Assembly: GCA_903813345.2 (NCBI GenBank)
Contig: CAIIXF020000007.1
Location: 9,493,730-9,553,729, forward strand
Length of the DNA: 60,000 nt
Source: Owenia fusiformis
Lineage: Eukaryota > Annelida > Polychaeta > Sabellida > Oweniidae
Direction: 5' to 3'
Below, one piece after another: positions 13,601 through 28,600 of this stretch. Each line of letters opens with the position of its first letter. Within the stretch, counting starts at the first letter, position 1. The notes under the pieces are model-generated. The model was given only the letters and a program-made list of their open reading frames with translations. It made no database searches and was not told the origin of the DNA. Made by a program: the position numbers and the translations under genes.

Positions 13601-16600
13601 ATTGTGTACCTTTTATCTCATCAACGTTGACCTGAAAATAATCAAATAATTAAAACAGGATGCTGTTAATCCCGCAGTGATAAGCATTATACAATTAGCT
13701 TCATTACACAAAAAAAAATTCACCACTCAACAACATCATTGGAAAAATGTTTCAGTCGGAATGATGCGCTCTCTGCCATGACACTGTGTCACCATAACCG
13801 AGCAAAAATGTATGTTTGTCATTATTTGATTGAAAGTTCATTTCTTGTATGTTATAAATGCAACTTTTCATGATCATTCGCAATATGTCTATTTCAATCA
13901 ACTCCGGCGTTTGATCATGAAATAATCTGCGAATATACCCCATGTGGAGATTTTGAGTATACGATCAGTAGCAACATCACATTGAAGTTTGCCTTGGTTT
14001 TCGATATTATTGGTTGCAAACGGGGTATTATGCAACTCTCTGCATCTTTCTGGTTCACTAACAACATACTCTCATATCATCACACTTTTCATGATCTAGG
14101 ATCATTTGATGGAAGGTGTTTCAACTGTCAAAATGTTTGTTGATTATTATATTTTCATTGCCCTTTAATGTTCAGATGTTACACAAAAAAGCATAATGTA
14201 AGGTTGCGTTGCCATTGTCATTAGATATTAACCTTGGATGGAGAAAAGAAATTCTTCCTCCAAGTAAAGTCACGAGTTATATACATGTAATGTCCACTTT
14301 TATGGGATTTTACTGTCCTTACATATCTTAACATTCCAATTCATAATTATCAACACTTGAAATGTTGCAATGGTAAACGCTATTGTAAAAAATATATGTT
14401 AGTATTATCATAACCATCATATAACGCATCGAGATCGAAATGTGGTGTCATGTGTCCATATGCGTAGAGTGATTTTTGTCTTAATTTGTCCTGATATTCT
14501 AAGAATTTATCAAGGACATATGGTTTGCGGCAATTGGCTGATTATCTGTTTCCTTCAATTAGCAAATCTGGACAAGGTTTCCATTGAGAAAGACATTTTT
14601 GCCGCTTTCTGAATCTACACGCACATTCTTTGTTTGAATTAACTGATTAATCTTGACAGATGAATGTCACTTCTTGGAGACGGTGCTATTTCACCTGAAT
14701 GGCATTGTGGAATTTATAGAACACCAATAAACTAATGCTTGAGAATGTGTCGTACTCTAAAATGCCAGCAAAGTATAGAGTTTAAAAATGTGAAGTAATC
14801 TTTTCTAAAAGCGCGTCTGTGTTTTCCTTATAATTTTGATTTCATTGTCTGATAATAAAATTGATGTAGGGTATCTAAACAAATATGGAAGGTATTAACG
14901 ATTTAAGATGCAAAAACATCCATTATATTATAGCATTTGAGAAGGCTATACTCGACATCAACTCGTCACTGCGTTTCCTTTGATGAATTCTTATTAGAAC
15001 AACCGATCTCTAATTATCTCAATTAATGTAACGTTCAAAAATAACAAAGCAAATTATCTTCATCGTTCAAGGACCAATATTAGCTAGTCAACCTCAAATA
15101 AGATATTTCATAGATACATCACAATTCGTAAAACGTTGTTATGGCACAACCTTTTGGAGATTTTTAGATTTATCAAGGATTTCAAGATGGATCAGATCTA
15201 GAAGAGTTGGTTCAAATAGTTTTATGGAAAGCTAACCCAGAATATCATTATGCTCTTATCCCTATATAACACAGTACTCGTTGATGTTTGGATCAATTTA
15301 ATGCAATATTTGGGTCTTAATATAGGCTAAAGAACAAATTAAGTGTCATATTGACCAAGTTTTATTCAAAATGGCTAAATGCCAAACATCACACATACGC
15401 ATCTAGACACAGTATTTAAATGATGGTTGATATATTATATTATGATTTTCCAAGAATTTCAGAAAATTTTAAGTTTTTACACAGAACTTTGTCTTTTCCC
15501 CCATACTTGCAATGTTGGGTCTCGAAAACTTTTATCCAAATTAACAGCTCATTTACTATATTTGTTATATATGCATTATCAAATGAGAAAATATTTATTA
15601 AATAATTTACACTGTTAAAAATTACCTGGTTTTACCCACCAGTGGTCTATATGTCCTGTACTTGTTATAATAATGTCTCTCATTTTCATTTTCAACAACT
15701 TCTGATAAAATGTAAGAAGTCTAGAACAGCATTTACATACCGTTTGTAGCTTATTTAATACACTATTAGTTTTAAACATGGTTCATGGGTCATTGTCGCA
15801 AGCTTTTTATTTGCCACAAGTCACTTGACTTTTGGTTACCATGGCATCCATTTCTAACCAAATATTTTTGTTACATTCAATATTTCATTGGATTAATAAG
15901 TCATAAAAGAGATATAACCAGACCTTCATGATTACCTCGTATACTATCGACATGCTAGTATGTAATATGATATTTATTACCTCTGTTTTATTGCCCTATT
16001 TCCCATGTGCAGTTATAATTAGATATTAATCAACTAATTTTAGAGCCTAGGCATGCGTACTGCAGTCAACGCTATATTAATCCCCATAAAAACAAAACAA
16101 ATGGCAGCTAACACCATGATAAACCATATCATCCCAGTTCTTTTCAGATGCCCAAATGGTATTATTAATTAGATCCAGTCAACGCTATATTAATGCCCAT
16201 AAAAACAAAACAAATGGCGGCTAATATCACGATAAACCATATCATCCCAGTTCTTTTCAGATGCCCAAATGGTATTATTAATTAGATCCAGTCAACCCTA
16301 TATTAATCCTCATAAAAACAAAACAAATGGCGGCTAATATCACGATAAACCATATCATCCCAGTTCTTTTCAGATGCCCAAATGGTATTATTAATTAGAT
16401 CCAGTCAACCCTATATTAATGCCAATAAAAACAAAACAAATGGCGGCTAATATCACGATAAACCATATCATCCCAGTTATTTTCAGATGCCCAAATGGTA
16501 TTATTAATTAGATCCAGTCAACGCTATATTAATGCCAATAAAAACAAAACAAATGGCGGCTAATATCATGATAAACCATATCATCCCAGTTCTTTTCAGA

Positions 16601-19600
16601 TGCCCAAATGGTATTATTAATTAGATCCAGTCAACCCTATATTAATGCCAATAAAAACAAAACAAATGGCGGCTAATATCATGATAAACCATATCATCCC
16701 AGTTCTTTTCAGATGCCCAAATGGTATTATTAATTAGATCCAGTCAACGCTATATTAATGCCAATAAAAACAAAACAAATGGCGGCTAATATCATAATAA
16801 ACCATATCATCCCAGTTCTTTTCAGATGCCCAAATGGTATTATTAATTAGATCCAGTCAACCCTATATTAATGCCCATAAAAACAAAACAAATGGCGGCT
16901 AACATCACGATAAACCATATCATCCGCGTTCTTTTCAGATGCCCAAATGGTATTATTAATTAGATCCAGTCAACGCTATATTAATGCCAATAAAAACAAA
17001 ACAAATGGCGGCTAATATCATGATAAACCATATCATCCCAGTTCTTTTCAGATGCCCAAATGGTATTATTAATTAGATCCAGTCAACGCTATATTAATGC
17101 CAATAAAAACAAAACAAATGGCGGCTAATATCATGATAAACCATATCATCTCAGTTCTTTTCAAATCGTATTATTAATTAGATCCACGAGAGACCAGATT
17201 TGAGATATTTGTAGATCTTTCACAACAGGTTATGTTTCATCTAATTAATTAAATAGAATATAACGCCTATTATGTAATACATTATGGACAATAATTACAT
17301 GATAACCAGCATCAGACTTGGTGACAGTTGTATTTTTTCCCATCAAATGAACTTGTATGATTATCGAAGAATGTGTTTCATAAGACTAGAGCAGATGTTT
17401 ATGAAACAGAAAGATTTGATGATTATCAGAATGCCAATAACAATAGATTTATGTAAAATAACAATAATAGAAGACATGTATAGACTATAATAATCACAAT
17501 TAGAAACAATGGAATATGCTATCACATCTTTAGGTTGACACGACGGACATTATCTTTAAGCGGATCACTCTCTTGAATGTATACGCACCTTTCTTACTTG
17601 AACCCGGCTTCTCTTTTTGGCATCTGAAAATACAAAACATTATTTAAACTTGTTAACATCTAGTAAAATTGATTATTAATTGTTGCAAAGGATCAACTAT
17701 TTTGACGGTTTACCATAAACTTAAATATATTGCTCAACGTTGATGTTCAATTTTAACTGATGAATATGTGGATTCGAATGTGCACTTGGGCTTGCTGTTG
17801 TCAAGGTGTTGTTATAGCAACACTATTGTTATGGCGACCCCCCCCCCCTTTCCCAGATATTTTAAGATTTGAAACCGAGCCTAGAAGTGATAGCGCTTGA
17901 GCTAATATTAAAGTCAAAGTGTATAAATGATAGAAATGACATGATACTATGTCATAATTATAGTAAAAATCAAAGTTTTGAAGTCAAAGTCAAACCGGTT
18001 TTCTAAACTGTACTGAGATATGTTCAGAATGTACCAGAAAGGGTCTGATTTGATTTCATGTTATATTTATTCATAGTCTATAAAAATTACAAATCTAAAT
18101 GAGCTGCCAATCGCTTCTTAGCATTATAGGCTAGCTTTTACTTAATTAATTACAAAATATAGTAACATAAAATGATTCAATATGAATTTGCGACTACACA
18201 CTTTACATGATGACTAGTAGAAGGATTATGTATCCTCCATGCCTTCAATGGTTACAGCATCAGTTATTAATGTACATTAAAAATATTTAGGGAAAGGATA
18301 AATTTTATAACACTTTCTTTGAGAGTTGTGTCTTCATCAATACTTAAATTGTTACCAAAAAGAAAAAATTCAAGTTTGTCTTGGTTGGTTCTGGGTAGGT
18401 GGTCTATTAGGTGGTTCTTCTGCTCTAGGGTGGTCATTAGCTGTTGTCGTTGGAGATTATGGCGCTCACAGGAGAAAAATACATGTTTAGGTGTCTCAGG
18501 CTTACCACAAGCACAAAGATTATCATCAGTGTCAGTAAAATTGTGAGAGAATTTTTGTGATTTGAAGAAAAGGTCACATCTGATTTTATTTAGGACTGTT
18601 TCATGCTTTCTAGATAGCTTTAGTTTGCTTGTGGTATTGAAATTAGAGCCAGTGCTTAAATTTCCCCTTATTTTATTCTTAAAAGTGGAGATGGTCCTGA
18701 TGGATTTTTCATCTTTCAATTTATTCCATTTTCCAATTAGTCTTAGCACAGGTGCCATACGAATTCTAGAGCTAGATTTAGTTGGTATTTTGTATTGTAA
18801 ATTTGTTCTTAGTAATCTAACTGGCGTTTAGGCCCGGTCACACCGCCCGGACGTTGCAGGAGCGTTCCTTGAACGTTGAAAAAATTCATCAACGCTCGTC
18901 AACGCGCACAAAATGGGAAAAAAACAAAAACACGGGCGTTGGATTAGCGGTGCACCGCTGAAGCCGGCGTTGCTTTAGCGTTGGTTAAGCGGTTGCGAGC
19001 GGTAGCTAGCGTTTGTTTAGCGGTAATGCGAGCGTTGGTATAGCGGCGTTCTGCGCATGAGAGCGTTGCCTCGGCGGGGGTATAAATAGCAGCAGCGTTG
19101 GTTTAGCAGCATATCGCGTTTGACTACTGGGAAATTATTTCAAGTGGGAAGTGTTTAAGAGTTAAGACCTTTATTGGAATTTGTAACTTTAACAAAAGTC
19201 CTTCAAGGATTAAAGAAGAAATGTTTTAAATCTAAAGTGCTTCTATTAATGTAATATGACATTAAGAATGAATAACATTACGATTTTCTTTAATAATCTC
19301 TCATATCATTTCAAACAAACATATCACAATTTAATCGTTGCATTTCCATTACTTGGAACCGATTTACGTTCAAATTGCTTTAACAATGTCAAATAACATT
19401 TACAGCAAAGTAATAATCATCACGCATGACAAATTTTTGCATTGCTGTGCGCGCATCAACTTTTTGTATAATACCATGACGAGTGCAACATTTTACAAGC
19501 TGCGCAGAAAATTCACAGATAATTTATTGAATTACTTGACGTGAAAACACTAGGTATATTTGAATAAAGGTCTCAGTAAAACTCTATTTGTATTAACATT

Positions 19601-22600
19601 TAATGAAAAACAAAAATCGCATAATTCACCTTTTTAAAATCCAAAATCACAAACTTTGAGCGCTTAATTTAGGAATTTACAATGCAAAAAAATGAAATGC
19701 CAGACATGAATATATATCAAATGTAAAATGCACAAGTGTCTCCACAGTGTTCTACACAGTGGTGCATTTCTCCACGTATTTATAGCCAAATTCTGGTCCC
19801 GCTCCGACACCTCTATACCAACGCCAAAGCAAAGTTCATCGCCGCCATGGAACGCTGCGACAACGTCCGACACCGTTCCAACAACCCCATGTACGCTGAT
19901 AAAACGCTAACAACCGCTCCACCGACGTTTGTGCAACGTTTAATCGCAACGCTGGCGAAGCAGCGGTGGTCCAGCGTTTAAGATTTCTGCGTTGGTCTAG
20001 CGGATTCAAGCGTCCACGAACTTGCGTCTAGCGGTGCCAAACTTTGACTGGGCGTTGGTGGAGCGGTGATAAACTTTGCCAGGGCGTAAAATTGTCCCTT
20101 TTTCAACGCTCGCAATATTTTGAGCAGCTCAAAACTTTTGGAGCGTTAGGATGGCCACTTGAGAAACATCCGCGTCGGTCGAGCGTTTACAGCGTTGCTT
20201 TAACGGATGTCAACTTTTGTTAAACGGTGGTGAACGTTCACGAGCGTTGATGATTTTTTTCAACGTTCAAGGAACGCTCCAGCAACGTTTAGGCGGTGTG
20301 ACCGGGCCTTTACGTTGTAATTATTGAATATATTGTTAATGTACAATGGAGTAGAACCTTTGGAAACTTTAAACATGGTAATTAGCTCCCTATATTTTCT
20401 TTTATCATCAAGGGATTTCCATTTTAGACAGTCAAGGGCTTTTGATGTATTTGAACCATGAATAGCTCCTGAGCAGTGTAAAGCAGCTCTATAGTGTAAC
20501 CTATCAAGTTTTTTTTAATTTTGAATTGAGCTAGACTCATAAATCAAGCTACAATAGTCAAAATTTGGTTGTATAAAAGAATTATAGATGCACTCAAGAT
20601 GCTTGGAGCTAAGCTTGTTTGATAGAGCTTTTAATGGACTTAATTGCTTTTGTATCTTACTTGCCAGTTTGTTTATGTGAATATCAAACTTTAATCTACT
20701 ATCAAGAGTGAAGCCTAGGTGTTTGTGAGAGGTTTTGTATGGTACCTTTTCACCTTCAAAGAAAATTGGTCTTATGTCAATGAACCTGATTTGGTGAAAA
20801 AATCATATGAGCGCTTTTGGAGGCTTTGAATTTAAGATGCCACTTTGTGGACCATTGTTCTATTTGACGAAGGTCAGACTGTAAATCTTGAGTTTGATTT
20901 TGGATAGAGTCAAATGATGCATAGGCAGACGTATCGTCTGCATATATAAAACATTCAGATTTCAAATGGTCAGGTAAATCATTTATGTAGAGTAAAAATA
21001 GAAGTGGTCCAAGAAAGGGTCTAAATTTGATTAATCTCGATTTCAAACTATTCTACCTTTACAACAGCGACATCTGTGGAGTAATCCCAATGCGCATAGA
21101 CAATATTATATATGCATTGTGGAATCATTGCAACAGCCTTTACTAACCCTTTGAATATACAGTAAAGATGAGCTCAGAATGTACGATATGGATTTCATCA
21201 AGAGACATGTATATATAACATTATCAATCAAAAAGTGTACGCATTGTTTCACATTTTAATATTTTATGATGAAACAGAAAGATCGATTTGTGTTTTACTA
21301 ATTTGATTAGAGTCTCATATGATGATATACTTTATCAGCTCATTTGTCCCTACAGTGTGCACTCCCGATATCAAAAGAGGAACGAGAGATCATTTTGACG
21401 GGTCTCTATGGAGTTTCACAAAACCAAATGAGTCAAGATCAACGTTAGGTCGATTTAGACTTTAGCCTGGATTAATCAATTTTCCATGTTCATGACAAAG
21501 CTAATCTACATGCTTTAGTTAGGCCACCCCACGCATTTTACCATTTTGGACAAGTGCTGGTTATTTCCCCAAGGACAGTGTCTCTATCGAAATGTCTACG
21601 GCACCATAAGTAGCTTTGTATAGTCGGCAATATACTATATCAGGCAGGACACACCTACATTCTTAGTCGTACACATGCACATAGTTCTCGTTTAACAATT
21701 TTCAATTTTCAGAAATACGATATTACGCAGTGAATAACTTTTCGAAGTGCAAAATCAGTAATTTTGTGGAAATAAGAATTTTGTGGAGTATGTAAATTAA
21801 ACTCCTATAGTTCACGTACTGAACACGTTATGTCAATTCATTACTATATCTAGTATATTTTGTGGCAGTTCGTTCAGTGTGTTTCTTCCTACCGACTGAA
21901 CAATTTGCTTGTGTCGTCGTTAAATACAGTACCACTAGAATAACCTTGTCTAACGAAAATGCCAATTGAATAAATGAATGGCCGAATAAAAATAAATTGG
22001 TTGATATCACGAAAAGAGATGTATTATTCAAGGGTTGTACCAGATCAGACTTGTTTGGGTAATGTTAAAACATGAGCGCCATGATTGTAAATGTATCCTA
22101 TACCGACGTTGATAATTTGTCACCAACTCTCCAAGAACCATTAAATGATTAATCAAGTCCAGAAGTAGAGTACAAAAAGGGTTGGCAGAGGCGATAAGTG
22201 GAAAATCATGGAAACAAAATTAAACAAATGAAACTGATGATTTTTTCCTTTAAAATAAAAAAAAATGCCAATGGTATAACGTCTCTTAAGACGAAATATT
22301 TAACCACTGTACTGTATTGTAAAATTGTTAAATGTAGGTTTACCATGTAACTGTACTGTAATTGTTTTTTGCAATTGCTTTAACATGCTTATTCTTTGAA
22401 ATAAAAAAATTATAAAAAAAAAGAAAAAAAGATAAGTTTCCAGTTTAACTCACAATTTCAAAATCAAAATTCTGGATTGTAGTGCATATTTTGTAAGTGT
22501 ACTATTAGATTTTGGATGCTCTAAACGAATCATTCTGTAAGATTAATTTGATTGTGGATTCCTAACATCATACACCTCTTCAGTCATTGGGAATTATATC

Positions 22601-25600
22601 AGAAATAAGTCTAATTTGCAATTCAAAGTCACATAGATTCTTAATAAGAAACATAAGTAAAATATGAGAATCCAGCCCTCGCGTTCCTGAATGATGTTGA
22701 ATTGCGGGCGTTATATAGGAATGGAACCATGGAGGCAAACTAGAAACGCTTACAAAATGAAGTTGAACATTCTTGATGGCTGACAAAACATTATATGTGT
22801 ATCAAGGAAGGAAACCTATAAATGAAATTAAGATATATTGTCTATATATACCTGCATATATGTAGATGAGATGGACGAGTAAATAGAGACTAATAGCGTG
22901 ATGGGGATAGACTAGTAATAGGGAGATGGGGATAGACTAACAGGGTGATGGGGATAGACTAATAAGGTGATGAGGTTAGACTAATAGGGTGATGGGGATA
23001 GCCTAATAGGGCGATGGGAATAGACTAATAGGGTGATGAGGCTAGACTAATAAGGTGATGGGGATAGACTAATAGGGTGATGGGGATAGACTTATAAGGT
23101 GATGAGGCTAGACTAATAGGGTGATGGGGATAGACTAATAGGTGATGGGGATAGACTAATAGGGTGATGGGGATAGACTAATAGGGTGATGGGGATAGAC
23201 TAATAGGGTGATGGGGATAGACTAATAGGGTGATGGGGATAGACTTATAAGGTGATGAGGCTAGACTAATAGGGTGATGGGGATAGACTAATAGGGTGAT
23301 GGGGATAGACTAATAGGGTGATGGGGATAGACTAATAGGGTGATGGGGATAGACTTATAAGGTGATGAGGCTAGACTAATAAGGTGATGGGGATAGACTA
23401 ATAGGGTGATGGGGATAGACTTATAAGGTGATGAGGCTAGACTAATAGGGTGATGGGGATAGACTAATAGGGTGATGGGGATAGACTAATAGGGTGATGG
23501 GGATAGACTAATAGGGTGATGGGGATAGACTTATAAGGTGATGAGGCTAGACTAATAGGGTGATGGGGATAGACTAATAGGGTGATGAGGCTAGACTAAT
23601 AAGGTGATGGGAATAGACTAATAGGATGATGGGGATAGACTAATAGGGTGATGGGGATAGACTAATAGGGTGATGGGGATAGACTAATAGGGTGATGGGG
23701 ATAGACTAATAGGGTGATGGGGATAGACTAATAGGGTGATGGGGATAGACTAATAGGTGATGGGGATAGACTAATAGGGTGATGGGGATAGACTAATAGG
23801 GTGATGGGGATAGACTAATAGGGTGATGGGGATAGACTAATAGGGTGATGGGGATAGACTTATAAGGTGATGAGGCTAGACTAATAGGGTGATGGGGATA
23901 GACTAATAGGGTGATGGGGATAGACTAATAGGGTGATGGGGATAGACTAATAGGGTGATGGGGATAGACTTATAAGGTGATGAGGCTAGACTAATAAGGT
24001 GATGGGGATAGACTAATAGGGTGATGGGGATAGACTTATAAGGTGATGAGGCTAGACTAATAGGGTGATGGGGATAGACTAATAGGGTGATGGGGATAGA
24101 CTAATAGGGTGATGGGGATAGACTAATAGGGTGATGGGGATAGACTTATAAGGTGATGAGGCTAGACTAATAGGGTGATGGGGATAGACTAATAGGGTGA
24201 TGAGGCTAGACTAATAAGGTGATGGGAATAGACTAATAGGATGATGGGGATAGACTAATAGGGTGATGGGGATAGACTAATAGGGTGATGGGGATAGACT
24301 AATAGGGTGATGGGGATAGACTAATAGGGTGATGGGGATAGACTAATAGGGTGATGGGGATAGACTTATAAGGTGATGAGGCTAGACTAATAAGGTGATG
24401 GGGATAGACTAATAGGGTGATGGGGATAGACTTATAAGGTGATGAGGCTAGACTAATAGGGTGATGGGGATAGACTAATAGGTGATGGGGATAGACTAAT
24501 AGGTGATGGGGATAGACTAATAAGGTGATTAGGCTAGACTAATATGGTGATTGGATAGACTGAATTATACTTGTAGATGATCAGGAAACCATTCACTTAA
24601 ATGACTGCAATGCTCTCGTTGCGTGTTGCTATATCGACATTGAAGAACTACAAATAGCTATATACGTCCATAACAATGATTGGAAGCTACATGAGCTACG
24701 TCACGATGTTACCATGTCATCGTGATATTATATGATATTTTCTATTATGTTTCAGCTTGTCACCAGAATAAATCATTACAGGGAACTCTTAACAAAATAG
24801 TGATTGTTGTAGTATGTTATCTATATCAGATAATACAGTAACTAGTTGAAATATGAACATAAGTGTGGCATTAGAGGGCCATGTTATGTAACAGTGTTCA
24901 CTATGTTGTATAGACCCAACATATGGTAGTAAAATATAAATATAAATAAAAATATCTTATCTTTAATAACATCAGTATAAAAAAGAACTTGTCTTACACA
25001 TGTTACGTACGGAAATAACAGAAAGTAAAAACAGCAATTAAAATATGATAACAATATATTTATACTTTGAAAACTAAATAATATAACAATAATATAAAGG
25101 AGGTTTAATACTTAAGTGATGTCCAATCAATGGTACGGCTTATTCTTGATGTCGATAAATGTCGTTGACGATCCTTGAGAATGATCCAGATCACGAAATG
25201 TTTCAATAATCGTTAATAGTTCTCCAATGTTTGTAATAATCCAATAATGTTTGTTGTAATCCTATAATGTTCGTATCCAATAATGTTTGATGATAATCCA
25301 CAAATGTTTGATGATAATCCACAAATGTTTATGATAATCCACGAATGTATATGATAATCCGTATATAGTGTGTGTTGTAATATATGTCCATATAAAGTCC
25401 TCAGGTTGTATGTTTACACTGTTATAAATGTTCCCAAAGTAGGTGTCTGTAATTTTCTGCTAAGAAGATGTCCTTTTGATAGACTTTGAAATTCTGCTCT
25501 ATTTAGTTCCTTTGAGATGTCCAGTTATATGATGATTTAATTATCTGCTAATGAGAGTCACTGTGCTGTTCTTTTTATAATGTGAAAGAATGATCCAGAA

Positions 25601-28600
25601 ACGAATATTCTGGAACTACATCTTGATTGGACATCTTTAGTGACATGATTAAATTTTAATGAATGGTTATAATTTCTAGAACTATCTGGATGGTCAAGGG
25701 TTAATGAGTCATTCAGTTCAGTTTTGTTTACAAGATACAGTGTATAATGTCATTGTGACCTTGACCTAAGATCTCTAATGAAGAATAGCTGAACATATAC
25801 AACAAGCATAGATTACAAATTAAAAAACTATAGGTGAATATAGTAGAATATAATATACATGTAGCTCACTACTGTAACACCTCCCTCCTTAAAAGAAAAG
25901 TTTTGAATGCAATGAAAAACTTTTACAATAATATCTTGGGTAGCGAGCATTACAATTTTTAAAAGTGAGGTTGAGACTTACATAATATTTGTTTACAATA
26001 GTCTTTTTATGTGCAGTATGTTTACAAGTATTTAATACTTTCTATCGTTACAGTGTGAGTACAATCTAATAACATATAATGTTCTTGTAATCATATACTA
26101 CAATAGTATCTACATAAGTTATGCATTAAGTCATAAATACAATACACGCAATAGATCATATAACATGTACAATAGCATACATTTTTGAGTCTGACAAACA
26201 CTAAACTAGTACAATGTTTTAAATTATCACATGATCTTATGTAAGTATTTCTACTAGAACACTCTCATGTTATCAAGTAATCTTGTGGTACTATTTAATG
26301 ATCACCTATGATGCTCTCATAATCTTAATACAATCTTATAGTTCATATAATATCAATTTCACTATTTAGGCAAATGTTTTTATATATTGTTAAAATAAAG
26401 TGACAGTTATCACAAATCTCTAATTTGCCTACCATATAATATAATCTTCATGAGTTTATCATTATAATTTACAATGTCTGACTCTTGAATAACATACATG
26501 TATAGTTGTCATTTACATACAAGTTTGGCCTATGAGCTAAGAGCACAAGCTCATGTTGAGTAAAGAAATTTTATCACGCTCAACATACTTTTTCATCATG
26601 TGTAGCTCTCTACAGCTCACAGGAGTAGTTTTATCAATGCAAATGAAATCATTCAGCACTGAGTCAGACTTTGAGTAAGATTTAAACTCTTTTGAAAGCC
26701 CAACAAATGTGAAATTGTTGATTTGTGATTTCACAATATACTTGGTTTTGCTATTCCTAAACATAAGGAGTGATTTTATTTCTAGAAACTGTGTGGCCAT
26801 AGACAGAATAGTGAGCAGATATTGATTATCAGATTTTGTTTTTGGTAGTGGACCAACACAGTCAATAAGAACCTTACTAAATGGTTCATCAAATGCAGGT
26901 ATAGGGTGTAAAGGAGCAATTGGAATTTTCTGGTTAGGTTTCCCTACCATTTGACATGTATGACAAGACCTACAATACTCTTGGACATCTTGTTTTAATT
27001 TGGGCCAATAGAAATGATTGAGTATTTTATGGTATGTTTTAGTTACTCCTAAATGACCTGCCATGGGAGAATCATGAGCTAGACTCAAGATTTCCTTATG
27101 ATATGATTTTGGGACAACAATTTGATGTACAATTGCCCAATCATCTTCAGGGGAAGCTTCAGGGGGTCTCCACTTTCGCATTAATATGCCATCCTTTTTG
27201 TAGAAACAAACAGGGACCTTGTCAGCTTCATCAATAGTAAGACATCTTTTATGAAGATCAATGAGTGATGGATCATGCTCTTGTTCATAAATTAACATGT
27301 GTTTAGAATGAGGATCATTTTTCAAAGAATCACTATCAGAAATAGAGGATGAAACCTCAGAACTAGAAGAGGATGAAACCTCAGAACAAGGAGGGGATGA
27401 AACCTCATGAACACTAGCAGAAGAAGATGAAACTTCATCAAGACTAGCAAGAGCGGGCGAAACCGCATTAAAATAGTGATCCTGCTCAGAAGGTGAATCA
27501 CCTCTGGCAATAGGCTTTTTCAATGAAGAATTTGCCTCAATAGTTGACTGCTTGGCTCGAACAGAAGGCTGTTTCAATGAAGAATTTGCCTTTAAAATAG
27601 GATAAGGACCATCTTTAACAAGTGGTGAGTGACATTCATCATCAAACAAGGAGCTTAAAAACCCACTATCAAAGTCATCTCCCACAGACGAATCCCCGCT
27701 ATCAGCTAACCTTTTAGCCATAGCCCTAGTAACAGCACAAGCAGGATATATATCTGAGTCCTCTTGGACAGAATCCTCAATAGAACAAGGCTGATCTGAA
27801 ACAATGGGGTCTAATGATACCTTACCCCCAGCTAAATCATTGCCTAAAAGCAATGCGACTCCTTCAACAGGAAGTTGTGGCCTAACACCAACAATAACTG
27901 GCCCTTTGACTAACTCTGATGTGATATGAATACGATGGAGGGGAACTTTAGTAAAACCTAATTCAATGCCTTGCATCAAAATATGGGTACCTGTGAATGA
28001 CTCCTCAGATAAAGGAAGGACACCTTCTAACAACAAAGTCTGTGATGCACCCGTGTCTCTAAGAATCTTAACAGGCTTTGAATTGGTATCATCACTTGAA
28101 AGTGACACAAATCCTTCCGACATGAAAGGCTTATAATCCTCCATAATATCACTATGAGTAGATTTCTCAGTATGAGTATATGAATCCCAAACAATGGGCT
28201 TTCTTGAAATGGGAACTGTAGCACAACCATTTGAATGAGCAGAACCAGACATCTCTCTTCTATTCTTAATCCTATAGCATTCAGAAATAAGATGACCAGG
28301 CTTTTTACAATAATTACAGGTGACATTTGATTTTGGACCTGAAGAATTTAATTGATCTGATTTTGAGCTAGAACTCTGTGATGAATAAGACTGGTCTTTT
28401 GCTTTGTTTGATGTATTTGATGATGAGGACTGGTTTGATTTTGTATCATATGCAGGTTTGTTACCTTGATAACCTCTAAAGTTAGGATTGCCCTTGATAA
28501 AACTACCCTTATGAGTAAGAGCATAATCATCAGACAGGGTGGCAGCTTGGCTTAAAGTTTCTACCTTGTGTTCATCTAAGTAAGTTCTAATGTGATACTG

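Noticed and set aside
16063-17185. CRISPR-like or rRNA spacer array
   Set aside because: The complete 113-base unit repeats; no spacers and no rRNA sequence.
19736-19981. 81-codon frame as the transposase of the Harbinger-like element
   Set aside because: No DDE or DNA-binding motif; composition follows the AACGCT words of the element.
22884-24562. CRISPR-like array
   Set aside because: Units are contiguous with no unique spacers, in an animal genome; this is satellite DNA.
27322-28530. Minus-strand frames inside the retroelement polyprotein
   Set aside because: They are alternate-frame shadows of the 1004-codon frame.
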